A stretch of DNA of 38,582 bases from Planctomycetota bacterium (GCA_024279275.1 JAJRRS010000001.1:1-38582); one strand, 5' to 3'. Positions 5,913 through 15,384 are shown, counted from the stretch's first letter. Numbers and translations are program-made. The notes: generated by a model not told the origin, from the letters alone.

Positions 5913-8276
5913 TCAGGCACCGGACGAACGGAACAGACCACGGAAGTCGATCACCTTGGCGGCGGCGTCCTGTGTCACCTTCATGCGGCGGTTACCGGTG
6001 TCGAATTCGTTTTCTTCTTCGAGCTGCGGTGTTTCCTGGCCTTCCAGGAAAGTCACGTTGACCGTATCGGTCTGCGACGGATCCGCAGCCAGGTACCACT
6101 GCGTGGTGCTGTTGGTGCTCAGGCGCGACGAGCTGATGGGCGTCAACGGGTTTTCGCCGTTCTGACCGAACGGGTTGGGCGTTGCGTTATTCAACGCAGG
6201 ATCAACGAGCGACGCGGTTACCTGGCTGGCCGTAACGTAAAGCTCCTCGGGGACCAACAGATAACGCGGGGTCAGCTCCAATGGGTCATCGCTACCCAGC
6301 GCGGTCTGCTTGCGCATGGTGGAGCGGCCTAACCCCAGGCTCACCACACTCAGCGTCCCGGTGCCCAGGTTGGTATGGCTGGCATGAAACAGCGCTATCG
6401 CATCGGCCATCGCCGTGTTGAGCGTCAGGACCGCAATGGCGATCGATTCGACCTTGCGGGCGCAGGACTGGCCCATCTGCATCGGGATCCGGCTGAACGC
6501 GCCCAGGTCATCGTTAATCAGCATACGGCGGGTAAAATTGATTCCCTTGCCGTATGTGGTCAGGGCGTAGGTTTCCTGACTCTCCACGACCGTGCCGAAC
6601 GTGTAATCTTCGCCGTCCGTGATCTCATCCAGATCAGGCGACGCGCCCAGTTGGATCTGCTTAATATCCTTGAAATCCGGCGCGGTCGTCTTGTTGCACC
6701 ACAACGGCCAGGTGGCCGGTGCCAGCGCGTAGGCGGTTCGTAGCACCTTACCCATGCTGTCGGCCAGCAGGTTCGGGAAGTCCCCCGTGTTGTGAGCCAG
6801 GAACACGTCACCCAGGACCGACTGCAATCGGGTTTTGTTCATCAGTAGTTCGGCAAGCTTTGGCTTCTGCATCCGATCCGCCTCTTTATAACCCAACGCG
6901 CAAAGGTATCGCCGCCCCATCTCGGCGACCGTGTGGCCTCGGAAGTCAGCCGCGCGGCCGTGGGCCTTGCGGACCTGCGGCCGGTTGTCAGCGCCCAGGG
7001 CAATGCCGCCCTCGGGGTTTAGCTGGATAAACCGGTGGCTCCCCTGGCTGGCGCGGAGCATGATCGCATCTTGAACGGCGATCCCCAGGCTGTCACGATT
7101 CAGGTCGGTACCCACCTGGACATCGGTAAAGCGCATGTCCTGGGGGGATCGTGCCATCTGGTTAAGCGCGACCTGGCGTACCACGTCGATCGACGATTGG
7201 ACATCGATGTGATGGCTGATGAATTTTTCATCCTGGCCGGTCTGTAACGCCACCTGGCGGATATCCGCGCAACGCGTGCGCTCGTCTTTCGCAGCCTTGG
7301 TGACCATGTCGGCGACCTGGCCCTGGGAAAGCATCACGCCGGTGGTATTCGGCTTGGCGGCGCGGGCGGCAACGTCGGTTTTTTTCTTCTTGGCTTCTTC
7401 CTCGGCGGCGAGCGCGGCGGCTTTCTTCTTCTCGTCGTCGCCTTCCAACGCGGCCCCCTTCTTGTCGTCGTCATCGTCATCCCCGCCCAGGCTCGCGCCG
7501 TCGCCCGGATTCACGGCGGGGGTTTCCAGGCCCTTTAGCGCGGCCTTTTGGGTTTCGTCCAGGCTGGCCGCGTATGTGGCTATCGCCTCGGGCGTGCTGT
7601 CTGGTGTCATCCCCTGGGCAATCAGGTACTCAACTTGTGCGGGGTTAAATTTCATAGCTCGGCTCTCCTGTTTAAGTGTGATGGGATGATTTTGGTTTTG
7701 GTTCGTTCGATAGGTCGATAACATTCCAGCCGGGTTTCCTGCTGGATCGCCCACCCAATCCACGGCGTCCAGACCATCAATGCGAAGCACGGACCCGGTA
7801 ACGGTTCCGGGCTTCGGCGTGATCTCCGCGTTTGATCGTTTGATTGATAAGCCCGCGCTGGTCGGGTCTTTCTTCGCGATGTCCATAATGCGGATCGCAT
7901 CGACATCGGTGGCGGTGTGGAAATACATGTCGGCCTTGACCGTCACACCCTCGATACGGGCGTTTCGGACATAGCCTTTTCTAACCGTCAGGTCATCCAC
8001 CCCATCAAGTTCGGGGTGGGTCAGGCGTGACTTGATACCGATCGGGCTGGCATTGATCGCGTCCATCACCTGGCGCAGCGTTACGCCGTCGATGTCGAAC
8101 GGCTCCAAACCGTTTCCGCTGGGTTTGGTTTGTCCCTGAGTAATGACCGACACCCCATAGATCACGCCGGCGGCGCGGTCGACCTTTAACCCTTCGGCGG
8201 TCTGGCCCATGCGCAGGGTGATACCTGACAAGGTGCGGGCGGCGTCTAACGCGATATCAGTTCGTGTTTGCTGCAT
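5913..8276 (-). CDS. Prohead protease / scaffold / major capsid protein fusion
   Basis: This 787-residue product joins three functions. Residues 1-185 resemble an assemblin-fold prohead protease: GVIYGVSVI near 37-45, His87 in RLTHPEL and Ser144 in AGLSI, the usual His/Ser pair (His120 is a possible third member). Residues 208-340 are a scaffold-like segment with an acidic DDDDDD/KKK tract. Residues 340-787 resemble the Mu gpT-type major capsid protein (FPNLLADSMGK, INFTRRMLINDDLGAF). I chose the ATG at 8274-8276, with AAGGGGG upstream; it overlaps the portal gene by 20 bases. The capsid shell and its maturation protease come from one frame, but an internal start at 7653-7655 could make the shell protein separately. 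Confidence 0.85.
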   Translation of the reverse strand: MQQTRTDIALDAARTLSGITLRMGQTAEGLKVDRAAGVIYGVSVITQGQTKPSGNGLEPFDIDGVTLRQVMDAINASPIGIKSRLTHPELDGVDDLTVRKGYVRNARIEGVTVKADMYFHTATDVDAIRIMDIAKKDPTSAGLSIKRSNAEITPKPGTVTGSVLRIDGLDAVDWVGDPAGNPAGMLSTYRTNQNQNHPITLKQESRAMKFNPAQVEYLIAQGMTPDSTPEAIATYAASLDETQKAALKGLETPAVNPGDGASLGGDDDDDDKKGAALEGDDEKKKAAALAAEEEAKKKKTDVAARAAKPNTTGVMLSQGQVADMVTKAAKDERTRCADIRQVALQTGQDEKFISHHIDVQSSIDVVRQVALNQMARSPQDMRFTDVQVGTDLNRDSLGIAVQDAIMLRASQGSHRFIQLNPEGGIALGADNRPQVRKAHGRAADFRGHTVAEMGRRYLCALGYKEADRMQKPKLAELLMNKTRLQSVLGDVFLAHNTGDFPNLLADSMGKVLRTAYALAPATWPLWCNKTTAPDFKDIKQIQLGASPDLDEITDGEDYTFGTVVESQETYALTTYGKGINFTRRMLINDDLGAFSRIPMQMGQSCARKVESIAIAVLTLNTAMADAIALFHASHTNLGTGTLSVVSLGLGRSTMRKQTALGSDDPLELTPRYLLVPEELYVTASQVTASLVDPALNNATPNPFGQNGENPLTPISSSRLSTNSTTQWYLAADPSQTDTVNVTFLEGQETPQLEEENEFDTGNRRMKVTQDAAAKVIDFRGLFRSSGA
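7653..7669 (-). promoter_or_regulatory. Internal ribosome-binding site and ATG for capsid protein alone
   Basis: Within the fusion gene, AGGAG (7665-7669) lies nine bases upstream of an in-frame ATG (7653-7655, Met208). This is where the protease-like part ends and the scaffold-like part begins. Starting here gives a 580-residue scaffold-capsid protein lacking the protease. The spacing is as good as at confirmed starts in this operon, and the preceding residues are a low-complexity Asn/Gln stretch, as expected of a former intergenic junction. Confidence 0.55.
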
Positions 8277-9828
8277 GGATCCCCCTTGATAATTGCTCGG
8301 GTGTCGGGCTACCGTCTGGCGCGGGGTTCTCCCTCGCATCGCGTGTGCGGCTCAATCGTTCGACGACCTCGCGTGTGCCATCGTTTGCCGCGTCTTTGTC
8401 GATCTGCTGCGGTGTGGTGCCCAGCAACGCGCATTCGATCGTTCGGTTGGTCAGGCCCAGGCTGTATTTCCGCTCGATCGACTTCCCTTGCGCTTCGGGG
8501 TCCACCCAGTCCCACCCCTGGCCTTGCCACGACGGGACGTGGGCTTCGGGATCCAAGAAATAATCACCGGCTTGGGTCTGGTTCTGCATCGCCCAAATGA
8601 AAAGCCAGTCCTCGAACACCGGTTGTAATAGTTCTTCCACGATCAGGTCTTGAAGCGGCAACCACTCCCGACGGTCGTCGATCGCTCCCTGTCGTCCACC
8701 CGAAAAACTGGTCCCCTTCAAGTCTCTGGCCAGTTGCTCATAACTCATCCCGACACCGGCGGCGATCCCATGAAGTTGTATCTTTACGAACGGTTCATAA
8801 TCGCGCCCAGGTCGGGACGGGACGAACGGTGTAACGTCTTCATCGTCGGCCAAGTAGGCGATGTTCAAGCCGTCCAGCTCAAGCGGATCGGTAGCCACGC
8901 CGTTTTCGTCCATCGGCGTACCCTTGACCAACAGGCCGATCGACGCTTCGGCGCGGGCCACCCGGAGCTGGGCGGCGTCGTACTCTGCCAGGTCGCGGAT
9001 CTTGCGCATGACCGACGCCAGGCGTGAAACCCCGCGCGTCTGTCTGACCCGCTCGGGGTCATAGATGTGGCTGACCATCTTCGCCGGCACGCGCATCGAT
9101 CGCATCATCAACGGCGTGGGTCGGTTCAACCCTCGGACGTCGTGGGGGTGTCGATAGTAGAAGTGATAGGCGACGGGCTTACCCTGCTGGTCTACCTCGA
9201 TCCCGCCGCGCACCTCGTTGTTGGTGGATGCTTCCTCGATCTTGTATCGGTCGAGCTGTTCGGACTCGAAGCGTTGTAGCTCAAGGCGGGATCCGAATCG
9301 ATCGCGTACCACCCACCGGACCACGAAACATTCACCCGGACCGACCAGCTCACTAACCGCCCAACGGGCGATCGACCGAAGATTCATCCGGCCTTCGCGG
9401 TCCACCTTCAACTTAGAACGCGCCCACTTCTTCCAGGCCTTGGCGTATTTTCGATCGTCTATCGTCGGATCGATCCCGGTGCCCACGACGTTCCGCTTGA
9501 AACTTCGGACGATGGATTTGGCCGTGGCATCGTCACGGATCAACTGCCTGGCCCGGGCGGTGATAACGTGTAGATCGGCCAGGTTTTCAGAGTCGGCACT
9601 CGTGCCCGGCGCGAACCAATCATTGGTAAACCGGTTCTGTTCGGCGGCGCTGTGGACCGACAACAATGCGGTTTTGCGTTTGGTCAGCTCCCGCTGCGCC
9701 AGAAATACCTGTTTGGCGTAACGGGCTTTCACCGCGCGTAGCTGGTGTTCGGCGCGGTCGGCGATCTGCTTGGCGTTGCGCCGTGGCCGAGCCTTCTTCT
9801 TCCCTGGACTTTTTGCGACGGTCGTCAT
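8257..9828 (-). CDS. Portal protein, lambda gpB type
   Basis: The portal is the dodecameric vertex ring through which DNA enters the capsid and to which the connector binds. The 523-residue protein matches the lambda-type portal: DLHVITARARQLIRDDATAKSIV near 80-105, NVVGTGIDP, the WAVSELVGPGECFVV block, VSHIYDPERVRQTRGVSRLASVM, and a C-terminal GRDYEPF...GVGMSYEQLARDLKGTSFSGGRQG stretch. The first 60 residues are very basic. GAGG precedes the ATG by eight bases. It overlaps the protease-capsid fusion downstream and sits two bases after the gpW-like gene, so the connector genes are coupled. Confidence 0.9.
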   Translation of the reverse strand: MTTVAKSPGKKKARPRRNAKQIADRAEHQLRAVKARYAKQVFLAQRELTKRKTALLSVHSAAEQNRFTNDWFAPGTSADSENLADLHVITARARQLIRDDATAKSIVRSFKRNVVGTGIDPTIDDRKYAKAWKKWARSKLKVDREGRMNLRSIARWAVSELVGPGECFVVRWVVRDRFGSRLELQRFESEQLDRYKIEEASTNNEVRGGIEVDQQGKPVAYHFYYRHPHDVRGLNRPTPLMMRSMRVPAKMVSHIYDPERVRQTRGVSRLASVMRKIRDLAEYDAAQLRVARAEASIGLLVKGTPMDENGVATDPLELDGLNIAYLADDEDVTPFVPSRPGRDYEPFVKIQLHGIAAGVGMSYEQLARDLKGTSFSGGRQGAIDDRREWLPLQDLIVEELLQPVFEDWLFIWAMQNQTQAGDYFLDPEAHVPSWQGQGWDWVDPEAQGKSIERKYSLGLTNRTIECALLGTTPQQIDKDAANDGTREVVERLSRTRDARENPAPDGSPTPEQLSRGIHAANTN

Positions 9829-9830
9829 AC

Positions 9831-10058
9831 TTACGGCCTCTTAAATCCAATCTTCCCCATGAATGCCCCGCGACTCAGGCGGGCAATTTGTGACTGCGTA
9901 TCCCGTTCCATTTTTCGCAGCTCGCCCAGTCCCAGCGCCACCAGGTTCCCAATGTCGTCGCTGTAACTGGCAACCCCGCGATCAAGCGTTGCGCCGATCG
10001 CCGTTCGGATTTTTGTTAGCCGGCTTTCAAGCTCGGCTTTTTCTGTGGCGTTGCTCAC
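9831..10058 (-). CDS. gpW-like head-tail connector protein
   Basis: I chose the GTG at 10056-10058 with GGAG eight bases upstream; it gives 75 residues, close to lambda gpW (68). The sequence is two helices around a short hairpin: ELESRLTKIRTAIGATLDRGVASYSDD and GNLVALGLGELRKMERDTQSQIARL. This matches the gpW pattern of helix, GV-S strand, then Leu-Glu-Arg-rich helix. It lies directly before the portal, as in lambda (W then B). gpW binds the portal and is needed for head completion. The 266 bases upstream (10059-10324) hold no gene I can support; one ATG frame there would encode only about 40 residues. Confidence 0.7.
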   Translation of the reverse strand: MSNATEKAELESRLTKIRTAIGATLDRGVASYSDDIGNLVALGLGELRKMERDTQSQIARLSRGAFMGKIGFKRP

Positions 10059-10324
10059 GTCTGGCGCTCCGTTGATCGCTGCGTCCGGGCAAACTCTAAC
10101 CCGCGCCGGCCGATAATTGCAGTGCTTCGCCGTTTCGTGATTACAAAATCTGTAAAGAAAGTGTCCCGCACCTCCCATGCCCACCCACTATGAGTGATCT
10201 TCTACCCTCCTGGGAGTACCTTGTACTTTGCGCAGAGCTGCGTGTGATGTGTTGGCGTAGTGTGGGCACAATCGCGCCTGGCGACGTTGAAACGTGGATT
10301 AACAACAGCGCCTCGAGTGCGCAT

Positions 10325-10594
10325 CTACTCCCGTGGGAGTACGCCCTTGGTCCTGTCGCCCTTGGGCTTGGGCAACGGCCCCCCGATCTTAATTACGGGA
10401 AAATTATGGGCACAATCTTCGCATCGACGGTGCTGTTTGGTCGCTTTGCACGTCTGCCCTTCGTGGTCCAGGCCTTTACGGATCCTATGCGAGCTGGTCG
10501 CGCGGGTGTTGCACGAATTACATTTTGGGCATCGCATCACAACCACAATCAGTCCGGTGATCGGCTTGGTCGCTTGGTTTCGTTCGTCGGTCAT
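10325..10594 (-). CDS. Zinc-ribbon protein, possibly Ogr/Delta- or Com-like
   Basis: The 89-residue protein carries CPKC at 22-25, another Cys at 28, and CEDC at 58-61 ahead of HNFP, giving a treble-clef or zinc-ribbon site. The spacing and the RRCxxCxxxF ending recall small phage zinc proteins such as Ogr/Delta late activators and Mu Com. The ATG lies nine bases after a GGAGG that is inside the end of the terminase gene, so translation is coupled. A basic tail follows. Activator, translational regulator and nuclease-associated roles cannot be told apart. The second Met at residue 20 is an alternative start. Confidence 0.55.
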   Translation of the reverse strand: MTDERNQATKPITGLIVVVMRCPKCNSCNTRATSSHRIRKGLDHEGQTCKATKQHRRCEDCAHNFPVIKIGGPLPKPKGDRTKGVLPRE

Positions 10595-10600
10595 GGGTCA

Positions 10601-12757
10601 TTACCTCCGTGTATTGGGTCTGCCACGTCTTCCGTTCCCTCGACCGCTTCCCGGTCGCCCCCCCTTGCCTGCCCAGGCTCCGCTGGCCGCTGCTCGCTTG
10701 GTGTTCGACCGGCTGGCCTGGTGGCCCACGTTGGTTATCCCTCGCAGGCTGGCGGCTACTGAACACCCCACAAAGCAATCGAACAAGTCGTTTTCCCGGT
10801 TGGCCAACAGGTACCACATATCCAGGGTGCGCCCCCGGGCCTCTGTCGGGTCGGGATACTCGGCCGTCATGTGATCGAACAACACCCGGTGGTTTGCGCG
10901 GGTGTCTTGAAACAGGGTGATGGCGTTGGTTGCGCCTAGCGGTGCGATCAACCCATCAGCTCCGATCGACTTCCACCGGTTGGTATCAATAAACAGGTGA
11001 CGGATCGATCGCTTTTGCGGGACGTGCGTGTACCAGTGGTGTCCAATCTTCTGGCCTTCTTTTTTCGTCCGTTCGGGTATGGGTGTATCGCTGGGTTTCA
11101 GGCCGTCACCAAGGCTCGGCATCACCCGGGGGTTTTTCAGCTCACGACAAAACTGATTAACGATGTCGGTTTCATAACCGGCGTCGATCAGGATCTGGTC
11201 TACCGACATCACCAATTCAACGCCTTCGCGTTCTGTCTCCACCGTGTATTCCGTCCCCAATAGGCGAGTAGTGATTCGTTCCAATGCGCTGTATAGCTGT
11301 TGGGGGCGCTGGCGGTTGGGGTAGGCCTTGGCGATCGTATGTTTGGCTGTACGGCGCTGGAAGTACCGTTCCCCGACCTGCTCGGGGAACGTGCCATAGT
11401 CAACGATGTGACCGGCGAACCCTTCACGCCAGGCCATGACCATGTAAGGCAAATAGGATTTTTGCACGTCGATCATCGCGGTGATAAGTGACGTGCCTGC
11501 CGGCACCACCCCACGCTTTAATTTCAGCATCTTGGCCAGCATGTCGTTTTCGGTGTACAGCGCGTTGCGTTGTGTCGGCGGCTTGGGATCGTTCTGGCCC
11601 TCTGCGTAGAAACTATCCTCATCGTCAAGCATCCAGTTAAACGCGGTCTGGTAGGCATTGACATCGCCCGGCCCGATCTTGTGGAGCCAGTTCAACACAA
11701 CGCCCTTTTGCAGCGCCGCCTGGTTTTCAAGGTAAAACTTGCGTTCTATCTTTCGGTCGTCGTCCTTCGCCATCCCCCGACGTCGTACCGTGTCGTATTC
11801 CTGCATCAGCGCCCACCACTTGGGGCAATGCTCGCCTGGCTTCTTGGGATCCTGGGGGAATTGCTCGACGGTTTTATACCGCCGGCCGTGCCATTGTGGA
11901 TTGGCTTTTCGGTCCAGCAATTTGTCGGCCAGGTCGTCGGGCACGATCACCGTTACGGATACCATCGCTGCCATACGTTGCTTGGGTCCGGCCAGTCTCA
12001 GGACCGCACCGTTTATCATCTTCAACCGCTTGGCCACCTGCGCCGGCGACCGTGCGCTTTCGTCTGTCTGGGGGTCATCGAGTAGAGACAGATCCGGGCG
12101 GATGATCTCACCCGTGGGCAGTGTTTCCTTCATCCCGCGTATACGGCCGTCGATCCCCACCACGCGGATGATGAACGCGGATCCCGCGCCACGTCGGATT
12201 GTGGGCAGGATGATTTTTTTTTCTTGCCAGGTGATATAGGTTGGTCTACCCATATAGGTCTGGCCCCGGGCGCGGTTGGTGATGCGTTCCAGGGCGCGGA
12301 TCGGCAAACAGACCTCGGGGAAGTCTTCGGCCAGGTGGTCGTTTGTTTCCAGTTCCATCTTGATCGAATCCAAGCACTCGATCCCCGCTGCTTCGCTACA
12401 GCCGACCAGGACACAGAACCGCGACCAGCCGGCCAGGCCTCCCCACAACGCGGCACGCTCGAAACGGGTGGACTTCCCCCAACCACGCGGCATTGCTTCG
12501 GTGAGCATCTCCGAACGCATGATCGTCCGCTGGATGTCTTGAATGCTCTGCTTGTGTGGTTCGGACCACGGCAGGTAAAACGCCTCGGGGAAGTACGCAT
12601 CACAAAACGTCTGCAAGTCGGCCAGCGCGGCCTTGCGCCGCTTCGGATCCTTTGGCTTTGGTAGCTTCCCGATGTCACGGCCCGCGCGGCTTATTAACTG
12701 CTGGCGCTGGGCCGTGACCTTTCGGTGGCGCTCGTAGTCGGCACGGCCTGTTGTCAC
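10601..12757 (-). CDS. Terminase large subunit, GpA type
   Basis: This motor packages DNA into the prohead and cuts it. From the GTG at 12755-12757 (GAGG ten bases upstream) the product has 718 residues. Walker A is at 90-97 (PRGWGKST), Walker B at 223-229 (LSLLDDP), and the nuclease domain begins around ITAMIDVQ with its first Asp, continuing through VSVDQILIDAGYETD. The Lys/Arg-rich C-terminal tail (about 50 residues of Gly/Arg repeats) is unusual. An earlier in-frame ATG would overlap the preceding gene and lacks a ribosome site. The matching small subunit is not obvious; a distant gene at 20723-21091 is a weak candidate. Confidence 0.9.
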   Translation of the reverse strand: MTTGRADYERHRKVTAQRQQLISRAGRDIGKLPKPKDPKRRKAALADLQTFCDAYFPEAFYLPWSEPHKQSIQDIQRTIMRSEMLTEAMPRGWGKSTRFERAALWGGLAGWSRFCVLVGCSEAAGIECLDSIKMELETNDHLAEDFPEVCLPIRALERITNRARGQTYMGRPTYITWQEKKIILPTIRRGAGSAFIIRVVGIDGRIRGMKETLPTGEIIRPDLSLLDDPQTDESARSPAQVAKRLKMINGAVLRLAGPKQRMAAMVSVTVIVPDDLADKLLDRKANPQWHGRRYKTVEQFPQDPKKPGEHCPKWWALMQEYDTVRRRGMAKDDDRKIERKFYLENQAALQKGVVLNWLHKIGPGDVNAYQTAFNWMLDDEDSFYAEGQNDPKPPTQRNALYTENDMLAKMLKLKRGVVPAGTSLITAMIDVQKSYLPYMVMAWREGFAGHIVDYGTFPEQVGERYFQRRTAKHTIAKAYPNRQRPQQLYSALERITTRLLGTEYTVETEREGVELVMSVDQILIDAGYETDIVNQFCRELKNPRVMPSLGDGLKPSDTPIPERTKKEGQKIGHHWYTHVPQKRSIRHLFIDTNRWKSIGADGLIAPLGATNAITLFQDTRANHRVLFDHMTAEYPDPTEARGRTLDMWYLLANRENDLFDCFVGCSVAASLRGITNVGHQASRSNTKRAAASGAWAGKGGRPGSGRGNGRRGRPNTRR

Positions 12758-12803
12758 AAACGTAATACCTCGGGGGGGATGTAAGCCCGGGCCTAAGTCT
12801 TGT

Positions 12804-13097
12804 CTACACGGCCAGGCCGGAAGCCCAGAGGCCGGTCCCGTTTGATCCGGGCGTATAATTCTTGATCTCCAGCGTGTGGATCCCCCCCGGCTCGATGCTC
12901 TGGAGGTAGTCAATCGTTCCGGGAGTGATAGCCACCTCTCGGGTGCTATTGATCCGGACGGTCCAGCCGTTGGTCAAGGCTTCGACCTTGAAGATTGAGG
13001 CGGGCAACACGCCTAGCGCCTTAGCGTCAAAAGCAGTGGCGTAGGCGTCGGCGGAAGTTTGTGCAACGGTCGCTGATTCGGCGGAGGTAATGGCCAT
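12804..13097 (-). CDS. Hypothetical protein upstream of terminase (97 aa)
   Basis: AGGAG lies eight bases before the ATG. The first 30 residues are Ala/Ser/Thr-rich and helical (SAESATVAQTSADAYATAFDAKALG). A beta segment follows (SIFKVEALTNGWTVRINSTREVAIT), then an SIEPGGIHTLEIKNYTP stretch like the strands of small virion or carbohydrate-binding domains. It sits between the SGNH-like fibre gene and terminase, only 24 bases from the former. I do not recognise the family; a structural accessory of the fibre is a guess from position. Confidence 0.5.
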   Translation of the reverse strand: MAITSAESATVAQTSADAYATAFDAKALGVLPASIFKVEALTNGWTVRINSTREVAITPGTIDYLQSIEPGGIHTLEIKNYTPGSNGTGLWASGLAV

Positions 13098-13121
13098 TGG
13101 TTCGGCTCCTGGTTTCTGGGG

Positions 13122-15326
13122 TTAGTGTGTTCGGCGTGGGAATCCCGATCGGATCCCGGCTAAGCGACGAAGATGATTTCTTGTGCCTGGCGAATAGGGC
13201 CTAGCCGCCACCACCCCCATCGTCCCGATCATCGCCACCGCCACCTCAAGGTTTTCTTCGTTTTGGGGATGAACGTCATCGGTGGAGTCAAAAACAATCG
13301 CCGTGGTGTCGCTGAACTGGATCCTGGCACCGGACTGATTGGCCCTGGCTGATACCAGCAGGCCGGCGTTGCGTTGATCCACGAACGATTCCATATCCGC
13401 GTCCCAGCCGGTCAAGGCTGTTCGGTAACTCATGGTGCTGATCCACACCTCGTTCCGCTGGTTTGTAACCCACTGCGACAGGATCGAGTCGGTGTCTGCC
13501 TTCATGCTGGCGGCAAAACTGGTAGCCGTCGCCGGGCTGGTGATAGAGGTAAACCCGCCGGAGTCATTGACAGAGCCACCATCCATGATCCACAGCCGAG
13601 CGCCCCGCGTGTGCAGCATCCCGGGGAGTGCGTAATCAAGGAAGTGTTTTTGTTGAGCGCCCGATCTTCCAAGACAGGCGATACCCCGACGGCCTTGGTC
13701 AATGGCCTGCCATTCGTTGTACCGTGTCCACCGACCACCGGGGACCATCGCGTTATTTCTTTGGTACATAAACCCAGCGGTCAGCCGTGCATCGGTAGAC
13801 ATCAACGGCGATAGCCCGGTCGTGTCCGCTTCCACAAGGCTGTCGTATCCGGCGTATTCCCACGTTTCGCACACCAACACCGTTCCGAATTGATGCGCAA
13901 CGCCTGCGGCCCCGGTGGTGTAAACAATGTCGTAAACAATCGGACCCAGCGCACCGACCGTCCAGTCATCGCAGACCGCGCTCCATGTCCACGTCACAGT
14001 GTTCTGAGAGTTTTCCGTCAGGTCTTGAACTGTTACCCGACACCCACCGCCTAAGTGCAGGTGAAGGGCGATGTGGTAATGGATGTTTGCGGTCAGGTCG
14101 ATACCCGTATCGGTCCCGTTCACCGACAGGTTTCCGCTGGCATCGATGGCGAATGTTGCCAAGTCCCCGTCATCCGCCGCGTTGCGGAAGCTGGCGGCAA
14201 CGTTCGTGGTAGCTTGAACCAGAATATCCTGAAACGCGACGGTCGCCCACCCGTCGAGGGTTCTGTAGGGCAGGGTTCCAACATCGTGGCGGGTCTTGAT
14301 TCTTGCGGTGTCGCCGTCTGTCCCCGTGACGACCGCGCGGGCCGCGTAGGGCCGGTTTCCACCCGAAGCGTAGTCGGTCAGGACAATCGCCGGGGTACCC
14401 ACCTGTTGGGTATAGGACCAGAAAGTGCCCTCAATGTCGCCGGGATCGTCTAGCCAATCTACATGCGGAAGCGCCTGCGTGACGGATGAGTTTCCCGGAA
14501 CCAAGTCGTGGCGCGGCGTATAAGAGGGCGCTCCACCTGTCATGTTGTGGGCCTCAAATGGGCCAGCAACCTCCCATTTCAACTTGGCGTGATACGGAAA
14601 CTCGATGTCTGTCTCATACCATTCATCGGCCAGGGGATTCGCTGTGATCGAATCAAACTTACCCATCTCAAGCACAAGTGTGTCGTTGACATAGACGGAC
14701 AACCGGCCTTCTGTGGCGTGGCTTCGGCGATGGACGGTGAGCTTGAACCACTGGCCAAACCTGATGATGGGTGTCGCAGAGTTGACTGTGGTTGGATTCA
14801 CAAACGTCTGTCGCAGGCCAACGGTCGTAGACCCGGCGGGTCGAGCCACACTAAGCCCCACAACAAAACCCAAGCCGTTGTCGAGCGCCCAATCGGTAGC
14901 CACTTCATCCCCTTTGATGATGAGTGCCGCCAGAGCAACCTTTGTTCCGCCGCCCGCTCCGGTGTTGTGGATAGCCATCGCGTTACGGTGATCCGCAGTT
15001 GCCAAAGCACTTCGCAATGAACACCGGACCCAAAGACTCTCGAAGCTACCGCCCGTGCCAAGCATAGAGGTGTGTTGAACCTCGCTTGCAATGTTAAACC
15101 TAGCGGTCTTGGAAGCGGTGTGTTCGGCTTCAAGTGTGATAAAGTTTCCACTGCCGTTTGCAACTAAATCAGCGGGAGCGTCGGCGTTGGTAGACGCAGA
15201 GTTGTACGTCCAGCCCGCAAGGGAGCCGCCCGTCGCGGATACGCGGTCTAATCCAGAGTTGGCTGCGGTAACAGCGCCGGATTCGGTCGCCATCGAGGAT
15301 CCGTCAAGGTTGACGATTTGTGTCAT
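13122..15326 (-). CDS. SGNH-hydrolase-like fibre protein with lectin-like domains
   Basis: The 734-residue protein begins without a signal peptide, as virion proteins do. Residues 1-270 and about 290-490 look like two jelly-roll (concanavalin/LamG-like) domains, with segments such as FKLTVHRRSHATEGRLSVYV and YHIALHLHLGGG. Residues about 500-710 resemble an SGNH hydrolase: LGRSGAQQ fits block II, GGSVND (583-588) fits the GxND block, and DDVHP (683-687) fits the terminal DxxH. I could not find a clear GDS block with the nucleophile Ser. Such proteins deacetylate host surface glycans. GGGAG precedes the ATG. A catalytically dead binding protein is possible. Confidence 0.55.
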   Translation of the reverse strand: MTQIVNLDGSSMATESGAVTAANSGLDRVSATGGSLAGWTYNSASTNADAPADLVANGSGNFITLEAEHTASKTARFNIASEVQHTSMLGTGGSFESLWVRCSLRSALATADHRNAMAIHNTGAGGGTKVALAALIIKGDEVATDWALDNGLGFVVGLSVARPAGSTTVGLRQTFVNPTTVNSATPIIRFGQWFKLTVHRRSHATEGRLSVYVNDTLVLEMGKFDSITANPLADEWYETDIEFPYHAKLKWEVAGPFEAHNMTGGAPSYTPRHDLVPGNSSVTQALPHVDWLDDPGDIEGTFWSYTQQVGTPAIVLTDYASGGNRPYAARAVVTGTDGDTARIKTRHDVGTLPYRTLDGWATVAFQDILVQATTNVAASFRNAADDGDLATFAIDASGNLSVNGTDTGIDLTANIHYHIALHLHLGGGCRVTVQDLTENSQNTVTWTWSAVCDDWTVGALGPIVYDIVYTTGAAGVAHQFGTVLVCETWEYAGYDSLVEADTTGLSPLMSTDARLTAGFMYQRNNAMVPGGRWTRYNEWQAIDQGRRGIACLGRSGAQQKHFLDYALPGMLHTRGARLWIMDGGSVNDSGGFTSITSPATATSFAASMKADTDSILSQWVTNQRNEVWISTMSYRTALTGWDADMESFVDQRNAGLLVSARANQSGARIQFSDTTAIVFDSTDDVHPQNEENLEVAVAMIGTMGVVAARPYSPGTRNHLRRLAGIRSGFPRRTH

Positions 15327-15384
15327 ATTTACGCTCCCACCAGGTGTTGGTATCGCTTACGGGGCCATACGTCATAACAAGTTC

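Noticed and set aside
10190..10920. Plus-strand open frames of 100-200 residues opposite the terminase end
   Set aside because: They are antisense to well-supported genes, lack ribosome sites and read as low-complexity sequence.
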